From: VGSZ01 sp044349155
GTDB lineage: Bacteria; Myxococcota; UBA727; VGSZ01
Length of the DNA stretch: 30,976 nucleotides
Assembly (NCBI GenBank): GCA_044349155.1
Contig: JBIKRQ010000022.1
Span: 1 to 30,976 of the forward strand
Direction: 5' to 3'
Part shown: positions 22,661 to 30,583 of the stretch, in pieces
Position numbering within the stretch: position 1 is the first letter of the stretch
Layout: every line of letters starts with the position of its first letter
The notes under the pieces: generated by a model
What the model was told of the DNA's origin: nothing
The model's input: the letters and a program-made list of their open reading frames with translations, nothing else
Database searches by the model: none
Translations under genes and position numbers: made by a program

Positions 22661-24568
22661 GTGTTGGAGCGCTACGTCATCATCGAGCGGATCGCCGTCG
22701 GCGGCATGGGCGAGGTCTTCGTCGCGCGCCAGGAAGGTGTCGGCAATTTCCGCCGCACCGTCGTGTTGAAGAAGCTGCTGAAAGACACCGAAGGCTCCGA
22801 AGAAGCCGTTGAACGCATGCTCGACGAGGCACGCATCAACGGTGCCCTCAGCCACGAAAACGTCGTCGCCATCATCGAGGTGGGCAGCGATGACAACCTG
22901 CCGTGGATGGCCCTCGAATACGTGCACGGCGAAAACGCGGCCACCCTGCGGGCGCGCGCCAGCAAACGCGGCGTGCAGATGCCCGTCGTCGCTGCCGCAC
23001 GCATCGTCGCCGACAGTGCGCGCGGCTTGCACCACGCCCACACCGCCAACGACGTCGACGGCCGCCCGCTGCACATCGTGCACCGAGACATCGCGCCCAA
23101 GAACATCTTCGTGCGCCACGACGGTGTCTCGAAGGTCGGCGACTTCGGCATCGCCCGCGCCGATGCGCGCTTGAGCCACACCGCCACGGGCGCGCTCGCC
23201 GGCACGTTGTCGTACATGAGCCCGGAACAGCTCACGTCGAAGCCCCTCGGTCCGTCGTCAGACCAGTTCGCGCTCGGCGTCGTGTTTTGGGAGCTGCTCA
23301 CGGGTCAGCGGTTGTTCAAAGGCGAGGGCCTCGTCGACACCGCCGAGCGCATCCTCACCAGCAAGATTCGCCCGCCATCGCGCTACCGGTCCGACATCGG
23401 CGCCGACGTCGACGCCATCGTGCTGCGCATGCTGCGCCGCGAGCCCGAGAAGCGCTTTTCCGATCTGGGCGAAGTCGCCGACGCGATCGAAGCCGCCCTG
23501 CCCGATGCCACGTCGTCGGTGGGCCGCGCCGCCGTCGCCAGCTTCGTCGAAGACATGGTCGGCAACGAGCTGCGTGAGCGCCAACGCCGCATCGAAGAAG
23601 GTGCCGAACAAACCGTGCGCGCCGACAGGCCCAGGGCGTGGGAAGACCCATCGTCGTCGAGGAAAAGCGGTACGCCACGCGCGCTCACCGCCAGCGAAGA
23701 CGACACACGGCACGAGCGACACACATCAGCACCGCGTTCGCGCTGGCCCTTGTTGCTGGGCGCTGCCCTGGTCGTCGTCGTCGTTGGCGCCGCGATTGCG
23801 GTGGCCACGTTGCCGCCTGCTGCCGATCCCGATCGCGTCATGCGCGAGCACCTGCACCACGCGTGGCGGGTGAAGCCGCTGTCGTTTCGCGAAGTCGTCG
23901 TCGTCGACAGCGTCGCTGCGTGTGTGAGTTCGGCCGACGCCGAAGCCCTCGCCAACGATCTCACCGACCTGATGCGCGCACGCCTCGACCTGCTGGTCAC
24001 GCACTGGGACAAGTCACCCGCCGACCGGCAGCGCGAGCGTGTCGACGTCAAAAAGGCCGAGCGCGCGCTGATCGAGCAGCTGCAGCACCGGCTGGCGAGA
24101 CTCGGCGACAAGCCGCAGCTGAAAACCGACCTGCTCGACATGTGGCAGTACGATTCGTCAGCACCGATTCGCTTTCTGCCGCCGCTCACCCTCGAGCAGA
24201 TCCAGGCGCGCGTGTACCCCAACGGCGTCGAGCTCATGAAAGAAACCCGCGAAGAACGCTGGGACCAGGTGGGGCTCATCGCCAAACGCTGCGGCGCCGA
24301 TCCCGCCGTGGTGCGCGCACGCCTGTCGCCGCTGGTCACGCACCGCGAGCAGCTCCTCGAAGCCTTCGGCACCGCACCTCCCGAACGCTTGCCGCTGCTC
24401 GAGCAGGAGATGGCTGGCGTCGTCGACAGCGGTGTTCGAGCCCTCGACGGTGTGCTGAACACCGACTGCGCGAGCGCTGTGGCCTACGTGGGCTTCATCA
24501 CCGTGCCCTCGTCGCAAGTGGGCGAGCCCGAGATCGACCAGCACGTCGACGCCGACGCGAAGAACTGA
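22661..24568 (+). CDS. Membrane Ser/Thr protein kinase (Hanks type)
   Basis: The 635-residue protein starts with GTG 22661, giving MLERYVIIERIAVGGMGEVF directly at the glycine loop. Kinase landmarks are Lys37 (VVLKKL), HRDIAPKN (141-148), DFG (161-163) and the SPE in SYMSPEQ (187-189). A linker of charged and Ser-rich sequence leads to one span (about 363-384), then a 250-residue exterior domain, mostly helical and Leu-rich, with two Cys; no family is recognised. It differs from the kinase at 8672 in its exterior domain, so the two probably sense different signals. The small LLHDI-repeat gene is convergent 68 bp away. Confidence 0.9.
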   Translation: MLERYVIIERIAVGGMGEVFVARQEGVGNFRRTVVLKKLLKDTEGSEEAVERMLDEARINGALSHENVVAIIEVGSDDNLPWMALEYVHGENAATLRARASKRGVQMPVVAAARIVADSARGLHHAHTANDVDGRPLHIVHRDIAPKNIFVRHDGVSKVGDFGIARADARLSHTATGALAGTLSYMSPEQLTSKPLGPSSDQFALGVVFWELLTGQRLFKGEGLVDTAERILTSKIRPPSRYRSDIGADVDAIVLRMLRREPEKRFSDLGEVADAIEAALPDATSSVGRAAVASFVEDMVGNELRERQRRIEEGAEQTVRADRPRAWEDPSSSRKSGTPRALTASEDDTRHERHTSAPRSRWPLLLGAALVVVVVGAAIAVATLPPAADPDRVMREHLHHAWRVKPLSFREVVVVDSVAACVSSADAEALANDLTDLMRARLDLLVTHWDKSPADRQRERVDVKKAERALIEQLQHRLARLGDKPQLKTDLLDMWQYDSSAPIRFLPPLTLEQIQARVYPNGVELMKETREERWDQVGLIAKRCGADPAVVRARLSPLVTHREQLLEAFGTAPPERLPLLEQEMAGVVDSGVRALDGVLNTDCASAVAYVGFITVPSSQVGEPEIDQHVDADAKN

Positions 24569-24586
24569 CCCGCAGACGCAAAACGA

Positions 24587-24616
24587 AACGACCCCGAGCG
24601 CTGGCCCGAGGTCGTT
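24587..24616 (-). terminator. Terminator between kinase and LLHDI-repeat gene
   Basis: AACGACC and GGTCGTT (24587-24593, 24610-24616) form a 7-bp stem with a GC-rich partly paired loop. On the minus strand it is followed by TCGTTTT, fitting termination of the LLHDI-repeat gene. Confidence 0.5.
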
Positions 24617-24636
24617 GGCGATCGCTGCGCGAGCAC

Positions 24637-25119
24637 TCAGGCGATGGTGGAGGTGTCGGTGTTCGTGATCGGCGCGCACTGCGCACCGTCGTCGTTGATC
24701 TGCTTGCCGCTGCCCTTCTTGGCGATGTCGTGCAGCAGGCTGGCCGCGTCGGTGACCGTTTCGGCCTCCTGGATCAGGCAGCTCTTCGTGCCGGGCTCGT
24801 TGCTGATGCCCTTGCCACTGCCGCGGCTCTTGATGTCGTGCAGCAGGCCGCGTGCAGGCGCCTGGCTTGAAGCGGCGGGCGCCTCGGCAGCGTTGAGCAC
24901 GCGGGCTTTCGCTGCGTCCTCGGCCCCAGCAGCGCGCGTACGGGCGGCGTCGACCGTGGCGGCAGCAGCCGGCGTGCGGACTTCGGCAGCCGGCGTGGCG
25001 GTGGCTTTGGCTTCAGCGGCCGGAGCAGCGGCGGCAGGAGCAACCGTCGAAGCGCGCGAGGCCTGCGATGAAGCCGACGACTGAGCCGACTGAGCCGACG
25101 AAGGACCACCAACGTTCAT
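24637..25119 (-). CDS. Ala-rich small protein with two LLHDI/GSGK repeats
   Basis: A 160-residue protein with a strong ribosome site (GGAGG, 5 nt before ATG 25119). Residues 1-90 are Ala/Ser/Pro-rich and probably disordered. The C-terminus holds two repeats 36 residues apart: LLHDIKSRGSGKGI with a Cys at 114, and LLHDIAKKGSGKQI with a Cys at 148. The repeats are supported in DNA by an exact 17-bp direct repeat 108 bp apart. No signal peptide or membrane span is visible. Known domains are not recognised. A modular precursor peptide (long leader, repeated cores each with one Cys) or a short scaffold are possibilities; no maturation enzyme is adjacent. Confidence 0.75.
   Translation of the reverse strand: MNVGGPSSAQSAQSSASSQASRASTVAPAAAAPAAEAKATATPAAEVRTPAAAATVDAARTRAAGAEDAAKARVLNAAEAPAASSQAPARGLLHDIKSRGSGKGISNEPGTKSCLIQEAETVTDAASLLHDIAKKGSGKQINDDGAQCAPITNTDTSTIA
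24724..24848 (-). repeat. 108-bp-spaced direct repeat in LLHDI gene
   Basis: GATGTCGTGCAGCAGGC occurs at 24724-24740 and again at 24832-24848. It encodes the LLHDI block of the two 36-residue protein repeats. The rest of the unit has diverged, so the duplication is old but this block is conserved. Confidence 0.85.
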
Positions 25120-25170
25120 GAGCGCCTCCAGAAGCTTGCCAACAGGGAGAGTGTCGGCTGGATCGACCGC

Positions 25171-25419
25171 GTGGTGCTCAGCGCTTTGACCGAGGGCAGC
25201 ACCTACAGCGCGCCACCTTCACCCACATCAACCGACAAGAAAGCAAAACCAGAGGCGTGCGCGGTGGAACTCGGACCTGGCTGTAACCAGGTGGGGGCCA
25301 AGGGCACGGGGGAAGGCTTCCTCAGCGAAGAGGCGTGCACAAACCCGTACGGAGCGGCCCCCTTTCTCGAGGAACGGTCAGAGCATGTACCGCGCACACC
25401 TCCAGCACGAAGAGTGTAG
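25171..25419 (+). CDS. Doubtful small Cys-containing protein
   Basis: The only protein-like frame in the 362-bp gap 25120-25481. It encodes 82 residues from a GTG without a ribosome site. Residues about 29-62 read as protein with three Cys, including GAKGTGEGFLSEEACTNPYG. That segment resembles the KGSGKxI...C block of the adjacent LLHDI-repeat protein. It is divergent from that gene. It may be a decayed or real relative, or chance; apart from it the gap shows no promoter or RNA structure I can support. Confidence 0.3.
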   Translation: MVLSALTEGSTYSAPPSPTSTDKKAKPEACAVELGPGCNQVGAKGTGEGFLSEEACTNPYGAAPFLEERSEHVPRTPPARRV

Positions 25420-25481
25420 CGCGTGACGTCGTCGAACGCAGCTCGATCTGTGCAGCCGAAAAAACGCGAGACAGCCGCAGC

Positions 25482-25973
25482 TCACTTCTTCAGCGAGCGC
25501 ACGTAGGCGATCACGTTCGCGAGTTTGTCGCGATCGAGCTCCTGCATAAACGGCGGCATCGCGCCTTTGCCCAGCGCAATCGTGCGCGCCATCTGCGCGT
25601 CAGTGAGCTTGCCTTGCGTCGCAGCGTCGGCGAGGGCAGGCACAGCGACGTTGCCTGGCAGAGCACCGCCTTCGCCTGCTGCACCGTGGCAGCGCGCGCA
25701 CAACGCCTGCCAGATGCCCTTGCCCGCCACGGCGTCGCCGCCCGAGAAATTCTTGATGGCCCCCGGCATGGCCGAGCCGGGGGGCGGCATGCCTTCGCCC
25801 GGCGCGCCGCCCATGCCCGCGGCCAACATCGAACGCGGCTGCTGGGCCGGCGTGGCGAAGTCAGCGCCCCAGTTCGGCACGGTGCCGATGGGTTCAGCAG
25901 GCGCGAGCGGTGTGGGCACCTCGCAAGCGGCAACCACGAAGGTGAGGGCGACAGCAGTCAGCACGCGAAGCAT
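25482..25973 (-). CDS. Cytochrome c lipoprotein
   Basis: The 163-residue protein has a lipoprotein signal with lipobox VVAAC (Cys17), a Pro/Gly/Met-rich linker, and a class I cytochrome c domain: haem-binding CARCH (92-96), then a likely axial Met in GAMPPFM (139 or 143), and a closing helix DKLANVIAYVRSLKK. It would sit on the periplasmic face of a membrane and carry electrons. ATG 25973 is chosen because it starts the signal; the frame extends upstream with Arg-rich sequence. It lies 59 bp downstream of eutC on the same strand, so co-transcription is possible but a shared role is not shown. Confidence 0.9.
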   Translation of the reverse strand: MLRVLTAVALTFVVAACEVPTPLAPAEPIGTVPNWGADFATPAQQPRSMLAAGMGGAPGEGMPPPGSAMPGAIKNFSGGDAVAGKGIWQALCARCHGAAGEGGALPGNVAVPALADAATQGKLTDAQMARTIALGKGAMPPFMQELDRDKLANVIAYVRSLKK

Positions 25974-26032
25974 GCGTCGACGTCTGCGAACATTGCTGCG
26001 CCCTTGCAACCCACCTGCGGCACCTGCGTCGA

Positions 26033-26932
26033 CTACATCGCCACACGGCGGCTGACGTCGCGCGTGGGCCGCACCAGGTGCACGCCGCCACCGCCCGCAT
26101 CGAACGTTCGCCGCATCAGCCGTGCGCATTCAACAGCCGCTTCTGCCGGCGGAAAGCCGAGGTCGCGCACGTTGGAGATGCAGTTCTTCTCGGCGTTGTC
26201 CTGGTTCAAGCGCGGGTTGTACGCCGTGTAGATCGACAACGAGTCGCCGGTGCCAAGGCCAGGCCGCTCACCGACGAGGATGATCGTGGCTTTCGCCTTC
26301 AGCAGCACGCCGATTTCGTCTTGCACGCCGATGCGCGCGTAGCGCACGAACACGGGGGTGCCGACGACGAAGCCCTGGGCCTTCAATGCTGAAGTCAACG
26401 CCGGCAACAACGTGGGCGCCTGCCGCTCGGCCGCCACCGCAGACAAGCCATCACCCACGATGACGACGACGTCGGCTCCCTGCGTGCCCTGCGCCAACAA
26501 GCGGGCCTTGCTCTCGTCGTCGAGGCGGCGGCCGTGGTCGGGGTACAGCAGGTATTCGGCGTGGTCTTTCACGCGGGTTTGCAGCGGCACCAAACCGTGG
26601 CGCGTGGCGAAGTCGTCGGCGACACGGGAGTGCACCGCGTCGAGCGCAATGGCGTGCTCAGCACGCAACTGGATGTACGCCTTCGTGGTGTAGCGCGTGC
26701 CCACGCGGCCCTGCGCGAGACGCGATGGCGAGGCGGCGACGACGCGTTCGACCTCGACCACGTCGCGGTGCGGCGGCGCTTTCTTCGGCGGTGTGCAGTG
26801 GGTGTCGCAGCGGTCGTCAGCATCGGGTGCTGCAGAAGTTGCAGACGCTGGTGACGACGACGAATCGCCCCGCAGTGTGGCGGTGACCACTTCGCGCACG
26901 AGGGCTTCGAGGGTGTGGCGATCGATGCTCAT
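26033..26932 (-). CDS. eutC: Ethanolamine ammonia-lyase small subunit
   Basis: With EutB this forms the adenosylcobalamin-dependent enzyme that splits ethanolamine into acetaldehyde and ammonia. The 299-residue protein has an N-terminal helix (MSIDRHTLEALVREVV), a variable Ser/Pro linker, then the conserved core: ARIGVQDEIG, ILVGERPGLGTGDSLSIY, and NPRLNQDNAEKNCISNVRDL. ATG 26932 overlaps the eutB stop by four bases (ATGA), so the subunits are translationally coupled. Confidence 0.95.
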   Translation of the reverse strand: MSIDRHTLEALVREVVTATLRGDSSSSPASATSAAPDADDRCDTHCTPPKKAPPHRDVVEVERVVAASPSRLAQGRVGTRYTTKAYIQLRAEHAIALDAVHSRVADDFATRHGLVPLQTRVKDHAEYLLYPDHGRRLDDESKARLLAQGTQGADVVVIVGDGLSAVAAERQAPTLLPALTSALKAQGFVVGTPVFVRYARIGVQDEIGVLLKAKATIILVGERPGLGTGDSLSIYTAYNPRLNQDNAEKNCISNVRDLGFPPAEAAVECARLMRRTFDAGGGGVHLVRPTRDVSRRVAM

Positions 26933-28335
26933 GCGCGACTCCCGCGGCTGGCGCTGCCGGCTTTGAAGATCGACGGATCGCCCGCTCTCGACGTCAAACG
27001 ACCGTTGCGCCACAGGCCGAAGCTCTCCATCCACGCTTCGAATTCTGGTGCGGGTTTCAGCTCAAGCAGCGAGCGCAGGGCGGCGTTGTTGTGAAACGAC
27101 GTCGTCTGGTAGTTCAGCATGACGTCGTCACCCATGGGGATGCCCATCAGGTAGTTCACGCCGGCCATGGCCAACAGCAGCTCGAGGTTTTCCTGATCGT
27201 TCTGGTCGGCGTCGGCGTGGTTCGTGTAGCAGGCGTCGCAACCCATCGAGATGCCCATGAGCTTGCCCATGAAGTGGTCTTCGAGGCCGGCGCGCGTGAT
27301 CTGCTTGCCGTTTTGCAGGTACTCAGGGCCGATGAAGCCGACGACGCTGTTGACGATGAACGGCTTGTAGCGACGAGCGAGGCCGTAGGCGCGGCACTCC
27401 ATCGTGACCTGGTCTGCACCGTGGTGGGCGTTGGCGCTGAGGGCCGTGCCCTGCCCGGTCTCGAAGTACATGACGTTTTCGCCCTGCGCCGTGCCCTCGC
27501 GGCGGGTCATGTCGTAGGCCTCGTCGAGCAGGGCCACGGTGACGCCGAAGTTCTTGTTCGCCCCCTCGCTGCCCGCGATCGACTGAAACATCAAATCGAG
27601 CGGGGCGCCCTTCTGCAGTGCCGCCATCTGCGCCGTGATGTGCGCGAGCACGCAGTTTTGCGTGGGCACCCGAAAGCGCCGCATCAGGTCTTTCACCGCC
27701 GACAGGATGTCTTTGACCTTGTCGACGTCGTCGGTGGACGGGTTGATGCCAATGACCGCATCACCATTGCCGAAGGACAGGCCGTCTTGAATGGCCGCAA
27801 GGATGCCGTCGACGTCGTCGCGCGGGTGGTTTGGCTGCAGCCGCGAGCTCAGGCGGCCCGGCAAACCGATGGTGTTGTTGCAGCGGGCGACGACGCGGAT
27901 CTTTTTGCCCGCCATCACGAGGTCCATGTTCGACATGAGCTTCGCCACGCCGGCCACCATCTCGGGCGTGAGGCCCGGCGACAGCGCTTTGATCTCGTCA
28001 CCGGTGGTGGTGTCGTCGAGGATGAATTCGCGCAGCTCGGCCACGGTCCAGCAGCTCACGCGCGCGTAGGCAGCACGGCCCACCGGGCTTGCCTGCAGGT
28101 CGTCTTCGATGACGCGGGTGATCTCGTCGAGTTCGTAGGGCACCGACGGATTTTCGCGCAGGTCTTTGAGCGTGAGCTCAGAGAGCACGCGCTTGGCCGC
28201 CGCCATCTGCCGCATCGACGTGGCCGCGAGCCCCGCCTGCACGTCGCCAGAGCGCACCTCGTTGGCGCGTGCGAGCACGTCTTTCACGTCGGGGAAGGTG
28301 TAGCGCTCACCAAAGAGCGTCGTCGACAACTGCAT
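26929..28335 (-). CDS. eutB: Ethanolamine ammonia-lyase large subunit
   Basis: EutB is the catalytic TIM-barrel subunit binding ethanolamine and adenosylcobalamin. The 468-residue protein matches the family (about 453) and carries RCNNTIGLPGRLSSRLQPNH, GDAVIGINPSTDD, FQSIAGSEGANKNFG, YFETGQGTALSANAHHGADQ and GVNYLMGIPMGDDVML. A short basic C-terminal tail exceeds the usual length. It is the first gene of eutBC; no cobalamin riboswitch, reactivase EutA or microcompartment shell gene is visible. It is divergent from an outer-membrane protein gene, 88 bp away. Confidence 0.96.
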   Translation of the reverse strand: MQLSTTLFGERYTFPDVKDVLARANEVRSGDVQAGLAATSMRQMAAAKRVLSELTLKDLRENPSVPYELDEITRVIEDDLQASPVGRAAYARVSCWTVAELREFILDDTTTGDEIKALSPGLTPEMVAGVAKLMSNMDLVMAGKKIRVVARCNNTIGLPGRLSSRLQPNHPRDDVDGILAAIQDGLSFGNGDAVIGINPSTDDVDKVKDILSAVKDLMRRFRVPTQNCVLAHITAQMAALQKGAPLDLMFQSIAGSEGANKNFGVTVALLDEAYDMTRREGTAQGENVMYFETGQGTALSANAHHGADQVTMECRAYGLARRYKPFIVNSVVGFIGPEYLQNGKQITRAGLEDHFMGKLMGISMGCDACYTNHADADQNDQENLELLLAMAGVNYLMGIPMGDDVMLNYQTTSFHNNAALRSLLELKPAPEFEAWMESFGLWRNGRLTSRAGDPSIFKAGSASRGSRA

Positions 28336-28423
28336 CCGCCGCTTTTCCCTCGCCTGCGCGTTGTGTTCAAGTCGCGCACCGTTTCAGCGTCGCAGCCGAA
28401 AACCGGGTGGTAGGGTGAACATC

Positions 28424-29050
28424 ATGTCGTTGCGTCGTCTTGTCGTTGCGTGTGCGTTTCTCGTCGTGTGTGTGGGGTCGGTACCGGCGCAGGCCCAGTA
28501 CTTCCGCAACAACGGCATCAGCATCCTCGTGGGCTGGAAGGGCCTCGGCGACACCGTCGATGGCATCAGCAAAGAGAAGATCTGGAACGTCAGCGACCAG
28601 GTCACCATCGGTGCGGGCTACTTCACCGCTGTTGGCTACAACCTGTGGCTCGACCTGCTGCAGGCGGAAATCGGCATCGGCAAAGAGCGCCTCGTCACCG
28701 GTCGCGAGCCCGGCCCGATGTTCAGCTTCAGCGCCACCAGCGGCGTGCGCTACTTCTTCCTCGAGGAGCGCTTTCGGCCCTTCGTCGGTGCACACCTGCA
28801 GTACCTGCAGCTCATCAACGTCACCGGCGGCACCGAGATCCCAAGGAACACGCTCACAGGCACAAGCCCGTTTTGGGTTGGCGCTCGCCTCGGCGGTGGT
28901 GCCGAGTACTACTTCGCCGACGAATTCAGCCTGCTTGCCCACGTCGACGGCGCAGCGTTTGTGGGCTTGAACGTGCCCCCGCCCGGTGGCCTCGCCACCT
29001 TTGTGTTGCCGCAGTTCAGCGGTGGCCTTGCCGCCAACATCTACTTCTGA
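28424..29050 (+). CDS. Outer-membrane beta-barrel protein
   Basis: The 208-residue protein has a signal peptide (about 1-23, cut after AQAQ) and alternating aromatic/hydrophobic strands separated by polar turns (VTIGAGYFTAVGYNLWLDLL, GVRYFFLEERFRPFVGAHLQ, GGGAEYYFADEFSLLAHVDG), ending in the outer-membrane C-terminal Phe (ANIYF). This fits an eight-strand barrel. AGGGTGA precedes ATG 28424. The aldehyde dehydrogenase gene follows after 14 bp, so they are probably one operon. No specific function can be given. Confidence 0.82.
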   Translation: MSLRRLVVACAFLVVCVGSVPAQAQYFRNNGISILVGWKGLGDTVDGISKEKIWNVSDQVTIGAGYFTAVGYNLWLDLLQAEIGIGKERLVTGREPGPMFSFSATSGVRYFFLEERFRPFVGAHLQYLQLINVTGGTEIPRNTLTGTSPFWVGARLGGGAEYYFADEFSLLAHVDGAAFVGLNVPPPGGLATFVLPQFSGGLAANIYF

Positions 29051-29064
29051 CTTCTGAGCGCACA

Positions 29065-30516
29065 ATGACGACGACGACGTTCACGCCGTTTCGCGATGGT
29101 TCGGCGTGGCTCGCTGGTCGTGCAGTGCACACCACCAGCACCACGCCGCTGTCGACCCCGTTCAACGACGCCTTCCTCGCCGACATCCACGAGGCCGACG
29201 ACGCGCTGCTCGACGCTGCACTCGCCGCAGGCACAACAGCAGCACAGGCGATGCGGGCGATGCCGCGCTTCGCGCGCAAGGCGATCCTCGATGGCATTTC
29301 CGCCGGCATTCGCGCGCGGTTCGAGACGTTTGTCGACGTCATCGTCCACGAAGCGGGCAAGCCGCGCAAGCTTGCGATCGGTGAGGTGAAGCGCGCGATC
29401 AGCACGTTCGAAGCCGCGAGCGCTGCGCTGCTGGTCCCCGATGAACGCCTGCTGCCGCTCGATGGTGTTGAGGCCGGTGCGGGTCGGCTGGCGCTGCTGC
29501 GTCGTCGAGCGCGCGGCCTGGTGGTGGCCATCACGCCGTTCAATTTTCCGCTGAACCTTGTCGCCCACAAGCTCGCGCCGGCGTTCGCGGCGGGCTGCCC
29601 CGTGGTGCTCAAGCCCGCCGAGCAAACGCCGCTCACGTCGTTGTTGTTGGCCCGCGTGTGTCAGGAAGCCGGCCTGCCCGACGGCGCGCTCAGCGTCGTG
29701 CCCTGCAACCGCGTGGTGGCCGCGCGCCTCGTCGCCGACGAACGCGCCCATGTCGTCAGCTTCACCGGCTCGGCCTCTGCGGGCTTTGCGATCAAGGCCG
29801 CGGCCGGCAAGCGCCACACCCTGCTTGAACTCGGTGGCAACGCCGCAGTCATCGTGTGCGACGACGCCGACCTCGACGTCGCGGCCGCTCGCATCGCCGC
29901 CGGGGCCTACGCCTACGCGGGGCAGGTGTGCATCTCGGTGCAGCGCGTGCTGGTCGATGTGCGCGTGCTGCCCGCCCTGCGCGAGCGTCTCGTCGCTGCC
30001 ACAGCACAAGTGGTGTGTGGCGACCCCGGCGACAGCAGCGTCGACGTCGGCCCGTTGATCGACGACCGCGCCGTCGCCCGCGTGCAAAATGTCGTCGACG
30101 AAGCAGTCGCAGCCGGCGGTCGTGTGCTGTTCGATGGTGGTGCCGAAGGACGCGTGCGGCACCCCGTGCTCGTCGAGAATCCGCCCGCGCACACGCGCCT
30201 CGTCACCGACGAAGCCTTTGGCCCGGTGTGCACCCTCGAAGCCTTCAACGTCGTCGACGAGGCGTTTGCCGCCGTGAACGCGAGCCGCTTTGGTCTGCAG
30301 GCGGGCATTTTCACCAGCAACCTCCAGACGGTGCTCGCTGCGGGCGACCGGCTCGACGTGGGTGCCGTGATCCACGACGACGTGCCCACGTTCCGTGTTG
30401 ACCACATGCCCTACGGCGGCGTGAAGGACTCCGGCAGTGGACGCGAAGGTCTGCCGTGGGCGATCGACGAGTACACTGAACCTTCGATGTTGGTTCTCAA
30501 ACAACGCCTGACTTGA
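29065..30516 (+). CDS. NAD(P)-dependent aldehyde dehydrogenase
   Basis: The 483-residue ALDH-superfamily enzyme oxidises an aldehyde to an acid. Landmarks are the oxyanion Asn in ITPFNFPLN, VVLKPAEQTPL for cofactor, SFTGSASAG, general base Glu255 in ELGGN, nucleophile Cys289 in AGQVCIS, FGPV, and MPYGGVKDSGSGREG near the end. It lies 14 bp after the outer-membrane gene and ends at a strong terminator. Closeness to eutBC suggests acetaldehyde as a substrate, but the opposite strand and broad family specificity leave this as inference. It lacks features of the CoA-acylating EutE. Confidence 0.93.
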   Translation: MTTTTFTPFRDGSAWLAGRAVHTTSTTPLSTPFNDAFLADIHEADDALLDAALAAGTTAAQAMRAMPRFARKAILDGISAGIRARFETFVDVIVHEAGKPRKLAIGEVKRAISTFEAASAALLVPDERLLPLDGVEAGAGRLALLRRRARGLVVAITPFNFPLNLVAHKLAPAFAAGCPVVLKPAEQTPLTSLLLARVCQEAGLPDGALSVVPCNRVVAARLVADERAHVVSFTGSASAGFAIKAAAGKRHTLLELGGNAAVIVCDDADLDVAAARIAAGAYAYAGQVCISVQRVLVDVRVLPALRERLVAATAQVVCGDPGDSSVDVGPLIDDRAVARVQNVVDEAVAAGGRVLFDGGAEGRVRHPVLVENPPAHTRLVTDEAFGPVCTLEAFNVVDEAFAAVNASRFGLQAGIFTSNLQTVLAAGDRLDVGAVIHDDVPTFRVDHMPYGGVKDSGSGREGLPWAIDEYTEPSMLVLKQRLT

Positions 30517-30526
30517 GACTCCGAAC

Positions 30527-30564
30527 AAAGAAAACAGCTCCGTCAACGGTGCTGTTTCTTTTTT
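30527..30564 (+). terminator. Strong bidirectional terminator
   Basis: AAAGAAAACAGC pairs with GCTGTTTCTTTT (one bulged A), extended by CCGT-CA-ACGG inside, with six T at the end. It lies 10 bp after the aldehyde dehydrogenase stop. Its A/T-rich ends also suit the convergent gene ending at 30584. Confidence 0.85.
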
Positions 30565-30583
30565 GCAACCTATTCTCAGACCA

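Noticed and set aside
27091..28413. 440-residue plus-strand open frame
   Set aside because: Antisense shadow of eutB with no recognisable motif.
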